The position numbers were made by a program, and so were the translations under genes. The notes under the pieces were generated by a model. It was not told the origin of the DNA. It worked only from the letters and a program-made list of their open reading frames with translations, and did no database searches. This document shows positions 31,625-43,786 of a DNA stretch of 64,000 nucleotides, piece by piece. Origin of the DNA: Elmis aenea (Eukaryota > Arthropoda > Insecta > Coleoptera > Elmidae); contig OX393577.1 of assembly GCA_947652605.1 (NCBI GenBank), positions 34,413,466 through 34,477,465 of the forward strand, given 5' to 3'. The stretch's first letter is position 1, and each line of letters opens with the position of its first letter.

Positions 31625-33064
31625 TTATACAGTACATAGTTACGTCTCTTGTGAAATCCCTGTACCTAATGCATGAGTACGTTTTTAAATATTTCTGCAT
31701 TGAATGTATTAAGCAGCTGTGACTTATTAACAAATAAGGCAATGATTGCAGATCACAAGTCTTCAATTTTACACTAAATTATTCAATTTATAATTTAAAC
31801 TTGGGGTGGTACCAAAGTTAAATCGAATAAGAGTAGGTTATAAAAAATCGGTCAACGAATAAGTTTAAGAAAGCTTGGAATCATAATGTACAAGAAAAAT
31901 AACAAATATTTTAAGAAATTTGTTTATAATGTTTTAGATAGTAAGTAATAAATTTTGTAAATGAGAACATCGAGGCACCTGTTTCCTACAACTCCACCCC
32001 ATAAATCCACTGCTTGGGTTTAGTAACGCATAACATACAGTTAAGTTGGTTACTTTTATATATTGGCTTTACAAAAATAGCATACTTTTTATATATTACA
32101 TAAAACTCTAAATTAAACTCGATAAATATAGTATAGTGCATAATTCGGTTGTTTAGGTGTCAAGTTAGTCGATTAAACTAAATAAAAATAGTTTATGACT
32201 GAAGATGGTATAACCATTGAAGAAGTAATCATATCAACTAGAAGGATCATGCTAATATTATTGTAAATAATAAAATTGTAAATTTATGTAATAAAATTTC
32301 GTTTTATACGTTGTAATATATTGTTGTTAACTGCTACTTGGACCAATGGAAAATAAATTATTATGCTTTGGCTGTTAAAAATTTTTTATACCATGTAAAC
32401 CTTAAAAATTCTGCCACCAACGATAATACTTTTCTACTATGCCTTGATTGAAGATTTTATATTGTTGATCTAATCCTCCCCATATACTTAGATTCGCTAA
32501 TCTTGATTTATATTCACCACAAGATTGTTTAAGAACAGGCGAATACCCAACATTCAAAATTGTAGACGTTTATACGAAAAAAAGATATTATTGCTTTTGG
32601 GTTAAATAAATTAAATGCTGTATAAACTCCACCTTCATCTATCGCTAACGGATGGATGTAGACTACACGTGTTTAGTAAACGTTCTGGTGATCAAATTGT
32701 AAACTTTCCATTGCAATGTTTTTTTCGGCAAATAATTTTCTCGTAACTAACATTGTAGATATTGTTTCAAAAATTGTATTTTTAAAATAAATTGGCTATA
32801 GTTAAAATGTGGAAAGTAAGAACATTAATCAAATTTTCTAGACTCTCTCTTAATGTAACATTTTTGAACACTGAGTGTTAAACAGAAATTCTTACAGTAA
32901 TTTACAGTGTACAGTTGCGTCACAAGTTTTGTGCGGAAGGTTTTTAGTAAAACCCAAATTTACATTTCAGTTTCTGTCAATTTAAAATAAGCGAATTGTT
33001 TTAAACGTTTTTTAAAATTAATATATATTAGAATCAAAAAAAGTTATTAAAATTTATCGAGGAA
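31625..33064. other. AT-rich DNA, nothing recognised
   Basis: No coding frame or element border found. Confidence 0.5.
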
Positions 33065-33259
33065 ATGGCAACAACAGAAACGATAATAGTCACAAAATAT
33101 GGTAAGTATGTTTAATCTTAAATTTAAAGTTGTTTTTTTTTTTTACAGATTTTAAGGTAAAAGTTAATACTAAATAAGTATACATTTTTACAGTTTATTC
33201 TCGATTACTTTTGGAAAGACAAGTATTTGTATTTTATGTTGAAGATGGACGTAATTTGG
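33065..33259 (+). CDS. Candidate start of an unknown spliced gene (two exons)
   Basis: ATG at 33065 opens MATTETIIVTKY and runs into a strong donor, ATG|GTAAGT, at 33101/33102. An acceptor TTTTTACAG ends at 33193. Joining 33065-33101 to 33194-33259 keeps the frame open through YSRLLLERQVFVFYVEDGRN, and a donor GTAATA follows at 33260. I recognise no family and no third exon. It could be chance. Transcript data would settle it. Confidence 0.25.
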
Positions 33260-33850
33260 GTAATATTTGCTTTTGTCACATAAAAATATAAGTAGTCAAA
33301 CATTTATTTTTGCTTGTTTTTTATCCCTATCTTACTATGAAATTTTGCAAACTTTATTTGCTTAGTTACCAATAAAAAGTCTTGTAACGGACACTGTTTT
33401 CACAATAATTTTTAATATTAGTCGCTTTACAATCAAAAATTATAATATTCAATTACGATTTGCATTCAAGATTTAAAGTTCCTGTTGCTGTTTAAAAATT
33501 TCAAATGTTTTAGATGTTATGAAATTTGTTTTGACTCGGAACATTCTCAGATCAAAAAAATATAACGTAAATAATAAATTTTGTTGTCACTCTAGCGCAC
33601 TAAACAAGTATCGTTACAGTTTCACTGGTACTAAAAAGGCCGTCACCGTAGACCGTAGATACACTTAACTTGGTGTCACGTAGTGATCGGTTGACAGAGC
33701 CACGAATATATCAAGTTCACTTCCAGCATCCATCAGGAATAGAGACAACTGTTGCTTGGGACAATAAATACAGGTCCACTTACACTTTCTGTGTGAAGTT
33801 CTGCATGTTATACTTAAATTTGATTTTTTAAATAATACTCTGTATTTGTA
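33260..33850. other. No recognisable feature
   Basis: AT-rich. No exon following the candidate at 33259 could be identified. Confidence 0.4.
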
Positions 33851-34210
33851 ATTGGTCCACGGTCCACATAGAAGAACAGGCCACTATTGGGATCTCGTAA
33901 ACGGTAAGAGCCACGAAGAAGTTTAAATTAGACAATTTGTTCCCTTTTCTGAGACCTATTCAGTGATGCTTTAATGTTTTTAAAAAGTTTCATGGCACGC
34001 TAGATAATCAACAAAAATGAAAATAGGCATTTTTTACACTTGTTGGTACAAAAATATTTTTGGGGAAAAAGTTGTAGATTTTTTTGCGCACTGTAAAATG
34101 AAAGCATTCATATGTTTCAATATTTGTCAATTTGTCTAATTTAAAGTTCTTTGTAGCTCTTATCGTTTACAAGATCCCAATAGTGGCCCTTCTATGTGGA
34201 TCACCCTGTA
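33851..34210. mobile_element. 360-bp palindromic MITE with one CACCCTGTA end
   Basis: GGTCCACATAGAAGAACAGG (33861) and GGCCACTATTGGGATC are mirrored by GATCCCAATAGTGGCC and CTTCTATGTGGATCACCCTG at 34165-34207. The right end is a good CACCCTGTA. The left terminus is decayed. AT-rich interior, no coding sequence. Confidence 0.65.
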
Positions 34211-34856
34211 TATCAAAATGCGTCTTAAAGGAAAGGGGGGCCCGTTGTCTTTTGCTTCCCCGGGGCCCGAATTTTCTGTGAACGGCCCTGTTTATAAAGA
34301 TAAGCGAGTTTTATGTGTAGCAGCTGCCTAAATTTAAAAAACTGCTCGTTTCTGCTTAAAAACTCATTTTTAAAGGACTACATTTTATACATTAGACGGT
34401 ACACTACGTTTTTGTTTTCATTGTAATTTATTAATGTAAGTTAAATTACCTTACCTTGTCCAGTGTATGTATGTAACGCCGAACACAATCATTTTGCTTT
34501 TGTTAAAGTCATCTTTTCTGGAGTCTGGCCATTTACATCAAATAAAAACAGTAATAGACCACCTTATTTAACATTACAGGAGGTATTTGTGAAAAAAAAA
34601 AAACTTTTAATACTAGAAACGGAAACTAATTAAAATAGAACAAAATTAGTATCGTTTCAACATTTTTGTTGCTATTAGTCATAATAGGCAATGATTTGCA
34701 AATCTAGGGTGCAATATTACAACGGTTGTATCACGAATAAACCGTTTATTGAGATAAATGATAGAAAATATATTCAATAATATATCATATTCAACGCCTA
34801 CTCTTGGAATCTTGTGAAAATATGCCAATATGTTTACAATTTAAAGATGTCTTATC

Positions 34857-35082
34857 TCGGATGTTGCACCACGTACTTTGTCTTGCGGTTTTGTGGCCCT
34901 GGTGTAGGCTTTGTCGGTAACGACGTATCAGCATACTCGCTGATGCCATCTTCAGACGTTTTGTAGTTGACGGTTAACATCTGAAGATGAAACAGCAAGT
35001 GTGCCGAAACGTCGCCTTCGACAAAGCCCACAATAGGGCCCAACAAACGCAAGAAAAAGCAAGCGGTGCTACATCCGGGAAC
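34857..35082. repeat. Hairpin repeat with an inner CATCTTCAGA palindrome
   Basis: Sequence at 34857-34925 (GGATGTTGCACCACG, TTTGTCTTGCG, GGCTTTGTCGG) is mirrored at 35011-35082 (CGACAAAGCC, CGCAAG, CGGTGCTACATCC). Inside it CATCTTCAGACG and CATCTGAAGATG form a smaller inverted repeat. It lies just upstream of a retrotransposon RT remnant and may be a structured part of it or a separate fold-back. Confidence 0.55.
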
Positions 35083-35099
35083 CAACATCCTCAATAATA

Positions 35100-35450
35100 A
35101 AAAAATATATGAGAACTCTTAAAGGAGCCATAAAAGAAACCCAACTCAAATTCTACAAAGCTATGGCGGCCCCAGAGCTACTCTATGGTTGCGAACACAA
35201 AAATGAGGTTCCTCCGACCAGTAGCTGGTTATTCCCTCCTAGATCATCGCAGCAATGAAGACATTTGAACGGAATTAGATATCTTCAACCAAAATGATGA
35301 AATAAACAAACACCGAGAAAGTGGAAAGCGCACCTACGGCAAATGGATAGATCCAGAGCACCTAAAAACCAACTTGTATACAAGCCAATCCATAGCAAAC
35401 GAAATGTCGGCCGCCCGAGACTAAGATGAATGGACATGATGACGTAACAA
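35100..35450 (+). pseudogene. Non-LTR retrotransposon RT C-terminal remnant (RTE/CR1-like)
   Basis: The + strand gives KETQLKFYKAMAAPELLYGC, then MRFLRPVAGYSLLDHRSNED, ELDIFNQNDEINKHRESGK and GRPRLRWMDMM. This is the tail common to many insect endonuclease-reverse transcriptases (typically TQLKFYK.MA.P.LLYG, RFLR...G....D..RN.DIR..L.IF, GRPR.RW.D). Frameshifts and stops break it and the catalytic part is missing. Confidence 0.75.
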
Positions 35451-36734
35451 ACCAAGAAGGTTTAAAACGTGTAGGTGATGATGAGAAGTTTGACTGCATA
35501 TTAAATATTCTCCAAATCTCTGACCCGGTTATACTATTACATTTTTCAAAGTTTGCACTTATGTAGATCCTAACAAGTGTCGGGCATTGGTAAATAAAAA
35601 AAATTAGATTTTGTCTTTGACGGTTTCATGGCCAACGCCATCGCAACAAATACTTTTCAGTTTTTTCCCTATTTTTCCGAAGGAAATGGCCAGTGGCACG
35701 TATAACTGCAAAACATTTAGTTTTGATGTTCTTAATGCAATAAACAACACAGCCTTAATTAAACTGTAGCGACACCGTATCGTGACCTTCCCTGGTTAGT
35801 ATTTCTGCTGAAGTTCTAGGAATTTTGATCAACTGAAGCAGAGTACAAGGTGGACCAAGTTTTTTAATGTGCGAGTAGGTTTATTGGGAACAAAGCACAA
35901 AATTGTCCTCGCCACGCTTAACTCGTATAAGGCGATTAAACTAAATGAGGTCAAAATGACTATGGGAAAAGCTCAAAATCTTTGTATTATGGGTGTGCGT
36001 TACAGCAGTCCGGTTCAACGAAATAAATGTCATCGTTACACCACTACGCATTGATTACGTAAATTTCAAAAACATTTAGCAAATTATGCTTAGTGTGCAA
36101 ATAAAAGAATGTGTGTAGTTTTGAGCGTTAAGCTGTAATATTGAAGAAAATAAACTTAGAAAGTAGAAACCTGACATATGGAAGAAACCCCAAGGGTGTG
36201 CACCTCGGAAGAATTTGTTTACTCATGCCTCCCTTCCGTTTAAAGTTAAACGATAAGGAAGTTTTATGTACATTTACCAACAGCTACAAAAATTCCTAAT
36301 ATTTAGGATCTGTCGTATTAAGGCAAGGCATAAACTGAATAATATTCCGGTATAATTATTAAATTAGACCCTACATTAAATTTGTCTACACCGCCTTAAG
36401 TTCATAGTTTATTTGTAGCGACTAGAAAAAAAATGTATTCATCGGGATTGCTCCTCGCATATTTGTAGTACATACATCGAAGTTTAATGCATCAGCAATG
36501 AATACTTCGCAAACCAAGCGGATTTCCCGTATATCCAATAATATTGTTGCGCTCCCATACAGTCTGTTCTACAAAATGGGTCCAAGAGTTTTATGGCGAA
36601 ACGGCATATATTCTCCAACTTCTGTTGCAATTAGGTTATGAAAGTCAATAAGGGCTATAATTTAAAAATATTTTCAATCATACCTACAGTTTGCTCCAAA
36701 AATGAGTGGCATATCAAAGTTATATTTTTCTGTA
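35451..36734. other. AT-rich DNA, nothing recognised
   Basis: A 61-codon frame at 35869-36054 (+) has no family I know and no supporting splice context. Confidence 0.4.
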
Positions 36735-36965
36735 TTATCTGTATATTTGTATATTTTTAAATTCCTCTTCAAATTTACTTCAAAAAATATATAAGGTTAT
36801 AAAAGTCAACAGTTTTCGTGAAAATTGCATTTTCATGAAAACACAGTACTTTCAAAAATATTTAACATTTAAAAACTTTGAAAAGTCTGAAGAAATTTGC
36901 TTGGAGATTAGATTGATAGAAAAAAACAAGAAAGTTATAATTTTATCTTTTGCCTATACAATTTT
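36735..36965. mobile_element. Relict arm of a palindrome-A-type element
   Basis: This stretch resembles the arm at about 5035-5180: TTTTAAATTCCTCTTCAAAT, ATATATAAGGTTAT, AAAGTCAACAGTTTTCGTGA and ACAGTACTTTCAAA. No end motif survives clearly. It is a diverged, truncated copy. Confidence 0.5.
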
Positions 36966-37320
36966 GACCCTTTTTTATAATTAAGATGTAGTTTACCATT
37001 CTTACGTTTAAATCGATTTTTTTTTTATCAGGGCCACGATCTGATACAATTGAGTTTAATTCCTTGCAAACTCCTAAAAACCGATTGTCAATGTATTAGG
37101 TACGCGAAGAGGACGCTAATAAAAAAAATAGGTACAGACCTGTCTAATTTTTAACTTTAAAAAAAAATTGGGTTGAAACCGTTTTCCGTTGAACCAAGTG
37201 TCGTACTGTAAACATACAAAAAAATAGTTTATAGGATTTAGTAATTGTCTTATCAAACAGGTCCAATGAATAAATGCTTAAATAATTTTTATAAACCTCT
37301 ATTTACCATGGAAACTAATG

Positions 37321-37917
37321 GAAAACTCATTGAATAAAAAGATAAAGGAAGGAGCTTTTAATACTATACTGCAGCGTTTGAGCGGCAACGGAAATGACGA
37401 CATAAATGGCCTCTGATGGCGGCCGGTATTGACAGGTCAAACATTCAAGAAATTTAGACTTTTGTGTGCTACAATGGTTAGCTGCAGATATTGTAGTCTT
37501 ACTAGGTCAAAAAATGTTGAAGATTAAAAGATTACGTTTCATAGGTAAGTAGACATTAATATTTTGTAGTGTAATCATGTATTGAAAATTTGATGTGGTC
37601 TGTCAAAATGGTATGTCATATCAGTGGCGTTCATTTATGTGCAGCATATTTTTTAACTCTCATAATAAACAATCCAAATATTGAAATATGCTGTCGTTTT
37701 TTTAATTCCTTTAACCACGAAACAAGAAATAAATAAGTAAATAACAGGCTCAATTCAAAACAAAGCAAATACTTGCATTAATCAATACATATTTAAAAAT
37801 GTTAGATACGCCACTGAGAAGTGGAAACATGCATCCGCCATATTGAGAGGCTAACCTGGACGCCTTAGAATCGCTATAACGCTCATTCCTTTAACTTTTT
37901 ATTCAATGGGAAAACTA
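37321..37917. mobile_element. Possible THAP-containing element bounded by inverted repeats
   Basis: AACTCATTGAATAAAAAGAT at 37325 and ACTTTTTATTCAATGGG at 37894 are inverted relatives over about 35 bases. Between them lies a THAP-like N-terminal fragment at 37474. THAP domains start P-element-type transposases, so a P-like remnant is possible. The termini are not defined. Confidence 0.35.
37474..37544 (+). pseudogene. THAP-domain-like N-terminal fragment
   Basis: ATG opens MVSCRYCSLTRSKNVED, then a stop, then KITFHR running into GTAAGT at 37545. The C-x2-C near the start and the later F-H-R at the exon end fit the beginning of THAP zinc fingers (M..C...C....K.....FHRFP). The in-frame stop at the 18th codon breaks it. 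It is short, so the family call is tentative. Confidence 0.4.
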
Positions 37918-40113
37918 CACGTGTTGCTAAGCTACGGACAAGGCTTGTAAGTTTCGAGAAACAGGGCCAGTCTAACTTTACCATATCTGTCAAGAACACG
38001 ACCAAACAGTTAAGATGTCTTCAAGAAAATCTGAAAAGAAATGGCTGTAAAAATGTTGCCAAAGATAAGTTAGTTGTCATAATTTTTATTTTGCAATAAT
38101 TATTGTTTGTAGCAAACGTAATATTTTGAAATTTTGTGCTCAGTAATGTTATTGTTCCCACTAATTTTGCTTTCAGTCCACTACCAATTAAAATTTAAAT
38201 TACCGTTAATCCAAACCCATCAAGTTCCTCTTTTTTGTTTCTTCTGCCCGACACAAAACTTTAAAACAAGTAGATTAAACTAATTAGAGATATTATGAGT
38301 TCAAATTTAAAAAATTACGCAATCCTGACGCATTTAAAAACTTCAAATGCAAAATTAGTCAGACGACAGTGTACTCATACACTATGATAGAATACAAAAT
38401 AATCAACGTAACGTGCATAAATTATATTTTATTACACCTAAGATTATTTCATTTCTACATAGCAACGATATTGCTGTTACGCACAATATTCTCTGAATCA
38501 ACATCATGGATGTGTATAGGTAAAAGGCAAAACAATAAAACAATATTTACGACAGAATGAGAAGTTCTAAATCATTTTATAGTGAATTGCTACAATGATT
38601 TGAAACTTTTGATATTTACTACTCGAAATTATTCGAGATTTTAATGAATGCTTACATTTGTGTCAAAGTTTTGTTCACTAATTAATCTCAAATTTTATAC
38701 GAACTCGGGCATAAATCATATTATTCTAACAAATTCATAATTCAGTTTACCGTTAATTACAGTTTGCGTTAGTATTGCATTTTAATGCGAATAAACAAAA
38801 CAACAGCTTGTTAAGACGTTCCATGCCATTACGAAACAGACAAGCAAATCGCGGCGCATTTTAATTAGACTTTAGAACTCACTTCAGCAAATCCCAACTA
38901 ATGGAAAATATACTCAGTACGTGATACGAAATATAAAATATTAAAATATCTCCGTACCAACGTTAAATCAAACTTGAGACATCTATTCAATTAATTATCG
39001 TGCAATCTCGTCTGTTGACAATAAAATACGCTTTTTAAGTTTATTAAGTTCTTCAAATTCCATATTTATATAATGTCTGTCTGCGGCGATTGTATTGCTT
39101 GCGTTCAAACCGTTTCTAGTTAAAATTAAACTACAACAGTTTTATATTTGATATGTTTCACATGCGGTCGTTAATTAGTTGATTACTACGAATATGTTGC
39201 TATTTTGGAAAAGACATATAACTCATTCACAGTGGACAGTGGCAACTATTTTTGTTAACTTTTTGCAGTGAAATCTGGTACGGTAGAAGACTTGTAACAT
39301 TTTAAAAACACTAGTCATATTCAGAAAGAAGTTTAGTTTTTATATACATTTCGTGGAGAGCTGTCAGTAGACAATTATAGCACGGCAAGTCATTTGATCC
39401 TATTATTAAAGAGAGTAAATGACATATTTCGCTAACGTTTCCGTGTAAAGTTACATCATAATTTAAGGAAAATTACATCAAAAAGTCAAAATCAAAAATG
39501 TTCCTGCTTTAAGCCATGCAATAAGCCGTGTTGTTTACAAGCCGCTTGCACTTATTGCAAATAGGCTTACCATGTAAGTTTGTTTACATGGGAATAGTTA
39601 AAAGCATATACGGTTAAAAGCGATAAGTACCTACCTTCCTGCATTCGTTGTGAGATCTTAGTGCCCATCTGAAAATTGCAGAATTAAATAAGGCTGTTCA
39701 TGCTGCTATAATAGTTTTAAGCAAAGAACTTGAAAAAATACTCAAGAAAAAATAGCAAGTGCTAAATTCTAGAAACTGGATAGATCGAAGAGAATCACTT
39801 GGTGTCTGTTATGAGAATTAGATGTTAAAAATGAGCGTAGATATCGTTTGAGATATTTCCAATTTCTCTTGGTATTATTAATGAGCACCAAATTTAGCAA
39901 CTTTGCCAAATTAAAACCTATATTCTGGCTATTATAATAAGCGAGATCCCCATGCTTAAACTCGAATTTCAATCCCCCTGTATAGCACAAAAATAGTGAT
40001 TTTCTAATTCATTGGCTTCTTTAATTTTCAATTCGTTTAAAGCATATTTTCGATCTTTATGAATTAAGCGAATTTTGAAAAACAAGCACAAACTACGTTT
40101 TTTCTGGCAAATA
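37918..40113. other. AT-rich DNA, nothing recognised
   Basis: No convincing exon, RNA gene or element end. Confidence 0.5.
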
Positions 40114-41386
40114 CGTGGTCTGTCCCAAAAGTAATGAGAATGATTTGAAAATATTTTTTTTATTGGACATGCATGCTATTACACTTTATCGCCTTTAAAA
40201 TGACTCTTTGTGATTGAATACAGCGATTCCAGCGTTGCTGCCACTCTTCATAACAGTGGAGGAAGTCTTTGCTTGAGATGCTGCTTATAGCTCTCGTCGC
40301 AGCTGCCTGGACGTTTTCAACTGTCCCAAAATGATGGTGGGTTTTAAGCTTGGGGAATAAAAACAAATCGCACGAAGCCAAGTCAAGGCTGTACGGTGGC
40401 TGGGGAAGCGTTGTAATATTATTTTGTGCCAGCGATTGATGTCTTGCTTGGCGCATTGTCGTAGTGAAGGAACCACGTGTTTGCAATTTCACGGCGGACA
40501 CGCACAACTCTGTTTTTTTAACTCTCGAGTACCTGTACGTAAAATGTTTGATTCACAGTCTGTCCGGGTGGCAAAAATCTTTTTGAGTAACTCCCTTTGA
40601 ATTTAAAAAATTGAGCATGATTTTCACTCTTGATTTGCTCAAGTGGGCTTTTTTTGGACCAAGTGACTGGAAGTGTGCCACTCGTGACTTCTGTCTTTTG
40701 GTTGTGGGATCGTACTCGAAAACCCAACTTTCATCTCCGGTTATCACTCGCTGCCACATGACATGATCCAAGAGTTCGCGAGAAACCAACACACGATTGT
40801 CCTTTTGTTCATGGGACAAATTTTTGGGAACCAGCTTCGCACAAATTTTTCTCATGTGCAGATCTTCAGTAATGATTCGGTGGACGTCCGTTATCGGTAG
40901 TCCTACCTCCTCTGCAATTAAACGCACATTCAAACGTCGGTCCTTTTTAGAACAGCCTTCACACGAGCCACATTGTTCTCAGTTCTTGAACTTGAAGGAC
41001 GCCCTGCACGCTGTTCTTCCTTAAAGCTTTCTCTTTCGTCCTTGAACGCCTTGTGCCACCTGAAGATTTGGGCTGAAGACAAAATAGCATCTCCATAAGT
41101 TGTTCTCAACAACTGTAACGTTACGGAACCAAATTTTTCATGTTTCACGCAGAACTTGAACGCGTAGCGCTGCTCCAGACTGATCTGCATTTTCGCCCCT
41201 GACATGACACCAAAACTACTACGCACTTTGCTAACGTTCCAACTGGTAAAAAGGCGCGGACTTAACCGAGTATGGTATAACTGTATACCTGGGTTCCCCC
41301 TACACCTGCCTCAACCACCACTTTTTTTCCTGGTCCTTCTAAGCTGCGTATTAAAATCATTCTCATTACTTTTGGGACAGACCACG
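40114..41386. mobile_element. Full-length, inactivated mariner element (1273 bp)
   Basis: Perfect or near-perfect terminal inverted repeats of about 28 bases (CGTGGTCTGTCCCAAAAGTA, AATGAGAA at the left) with TA on both sides. The length is normal for mariner. It carries a frameshifted DD34D-type transposase on the - strand. Confidence 0.9.
40160..41190 (-). pseudogene. Mariner (DD34D-type) transposase, frameshifted
   Basis: It starts MQISLEQRYAFKFCVKHEKF at 41190. An HTH region follows (IFRWHKAFKDERESF, EEQRAGRPSSS), a shift near 40930, then VGLPITDVHRIITEDL and GDESWVFEYDP with the first Asp (about 40735). The next motifs are WFLHYDNAP with the second Asp (40458-40460) and PPYSLDLASCDLFLFPKLK with the third (40382-40384). 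These lie in different frames. Only about 25 codons of DNA separate the second and third Asp instead of 35, so some 29 bases are missing. At least three frameshifts make it inactive. Confidence 0.85.
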
Positions 41387-42797
41387 TATGTCATACAAAA
41401 TTTAATTTAATTTTCGTTTGCATGTAAAATATAAAAACAACATTTTAAAAATATTAAATATAATGTATATGACACATTTTAAGCAATATTACATTGGCAG
41501 TGGTATTGAAAAGCTCGGTAAGAAAGAAACTCATGGTAATCATTAGTATTCGAATTTGCCAAGCGGTTGTATAAAAACTCGTTGACATTTTATTTAATTC
41601 GTGTCAGAATTCACCAACAATAAATTCAATCTGCAAATTATTAGCTGGGGGCGCAATTCAAGCAAATACCACATTTATCGAAACTAAAATTGCGATAATT
41701 CGCACCACCGTCTCCCCCTACTTGATGTTCCCCTCGTTATCTTTAATAGTAGTCATATTTTTATGCAAACATGGCAGGTCATTCCGCTAACGGCCAAACG
41801 GCCAAAGCCAAATATATCCTGTATCCGTTGTATGTAACAGATAGTTCAAAATACACTGCAAAGCCGCTTTAATCTGGAACACGCATACATCACCACGCTA
41901 CTGAATGCAGTAAAGGGCATAAAAATGATCTTCAACACATTTTTGATAACACTTACATTATTCTATAGTTGTCGTTCAAAGATTTCGTCTCTCCAAATAA
42001 TTCTAGAGGCATAATTACGTTTTCAATTTATTCTTGTCAATCAAGGTTGCACCGATTTTTGTTGTTGCATGAAGTATCACTAGTTGAATTGATAGATACT
42101 TTCATTAGGCGTTAAAGAGGGTAATTTTTTCAGTCCCTTTTTCAAACAATTACTACGTGCTCAAATATTTAGCGCATTCAAGGTCGTGCAGGCAAATTAA
42201 ATCAACAAATTTATAATAGTGAATTTTACATTAATTTATTTTGATCCTAACATTTTTCATATCCTAAAAATATACGAAGTATCCATTAGCTTATATTATT
42301 TAATATTAAAATAAAAGTTTCGGTTTAATTCTCTTTCGAGGCAATCAACTCTCGGATTGGTTTGTAGCAAGTAGCAACTATCCATACTGATCTTTCCTCT
42401 ACCAGTCTTCATTTCTGTATATGTGGTATCTAACATCTTGCATAATTTATATTATGTAGCTCAGTCTGTCAATCACGATAACCTGAGTAGGTGTAGCAAT
42501 CTTTGATTAGATTCCTAAGGGGTTGTGTACACCTAGGTACGTCAAAAAAGCCGAATCACAAAAAATATTTTTATTCGATAGTATAACCTTTTAGTTATTT
42601 TCTCTAAAAATTTCAATAAAAACTTGGCGTAGTTACACCTTGTCAAACCGTAATAATACTGTCGCTATATCGTAAATCTCACCTATAAAACGTTCAAACT
42701 TAAAGTCTAAACACTTGTGAACTCCAAAATACGTAATTTTCAATATTAAATAAGCGCACATACAGCAGTGAGACATTGTTGCAAGACGCATTCGAAC
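41387..42797. other. Nothing recognised
   Basis: Mostly AT-rich. A somewhat less AT-rich stretch at about 41690-41930 shows no frame or element end. Confidence 0.45.
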
Positions 42798-42999
42798 TCT
42801 ATAGGTGGGCACAGACATGCAACAAAACATGGTATAGTAACACCGTCGAGTACAGATTGTTGTTTCGCGTTGAAGTTACTGTGTGCCGTGAATTGCATCG
42901 TATCAAAACGTTGCCGCGTAACATCGCAGCAAACATTCTGGCGTCCCACCATTTTGGTATTACTTTTAGTAATTGTGGAATACGGTTAGTTAGTTATAG

Positions 43000-43308
43000 C
43001 ACAGCTTATTACAGCTCGGGCACTCTCAGGCGGCATTTTTGATCTGGTTGTTTTCGATCCACTAGCGTTATTTCTCTCGCACTTAGTGTAAAAGTCGGGG
43101 CCGGACTTAAAATATTTGTATATTATCCCAAGTGAGCGATAACAACGCAGTATTAAAAACTGATGTCCACGTAACAGATTTAACTGTAGAATGATTTCAA
43201 TACCACCTCTGTGTTGTTTTCAACTCAAAGGCGGGGCTAAGAAGTGGCGCGTGTGGATCGGCGCAAACCGTTCTTGCAAAGAGAGTGCCCTAGCTGTAAT
43301 AAGCTGTG
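43000..43308. mobile_element. 309-bp MITE nested inside the MADF element
   Basis: The ends CACAGCTTATTACAGCT and the mirrored AGCTGTAATAAGCTGTG are followed inward by GGGCACTCTC and its complement. The element is flanked by identical GTTATAG heptamers at 42993-42999 and 43309-43315. These fit a 7-8 bp target duplication. No coding sequence. Confidence 0.8.
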
Positions 43309-43470
43309 GTTATAGTGCGAAAAGATGGACATTGCCGCGGCAGCATATATAGCTAGTTATGCATCATTTGGTTTGTAGAAATAAAAAAAGCAAGCAAAAG
43401 AGGCGTTCGTGGCAGAAGCAGTTATATACCTCTGTTGTTATGTGAAACTCCACACTGTTTCTCCCAAGCA

Positions 43471-43581
43471 TCATTTTTTAAAAATCTTATTATAATACCT
43501 GGAATGTTTTGCATCCCACAAAACTTCCTTGCTTTGATACTTTTCTATAAGTTTAACAGTCATTTCCTCTGTCCACTCCAT
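43471..43581 (-). pseudogene. MADF-domain protein fragment
   Basis: ATG at 43581 opens MEWTEEMTVKLIEKYQSKEV, then LWDAKHSRYYNKIFKK and a stop. This matches the start of MADF domains (W....LI..Y......LWD..H..Y.N). After a one-base shift the sequence continues with NDAWE-like residues. It is probably the DNA-binding accessory protein of the host transposon, and it is broken. Confidence 0.6.
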
Positions 43582-43786
43582 TGCAAGCAAGGGTTGGTGC
43601 ACAAATGAAAATAAACGTAAGTATGTTACGCAGACCTGTCCATACATACAACGTATGGTTCAACATCAGCGCGTAACATTTCTTTGATGTGACGCTGGAA
43701 TACCGACAACCGATGGGACGCCATAATGTTACTATGTTGCGGTGTTACGATACGATGTTTTGTTGCATGTCTGTACCCACCTGTAG

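Larger units (their letters stand above)
42798..43786. mobile_element. DNA transposon relic with AGGTGGG ends and a MADF fragment
   Basis: The left end CTATAGGTGGGCACAGACAT mirrors the right (complement CTACAGGTGGGTACAGACAT), and both continue GCAACAAAACAT. The inverted repeat is about 32 bases. A MADF-domain fragment lies on the - strand at 43471-43581. MADF or Myb-like proteins accompany PIF/Harbinger transposases, so that superfamily is my best guess. A second element is nested at 43000-43308. Flanking GAAC words may be a target duplication but are not diagnostic. Confidence 0.7.
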
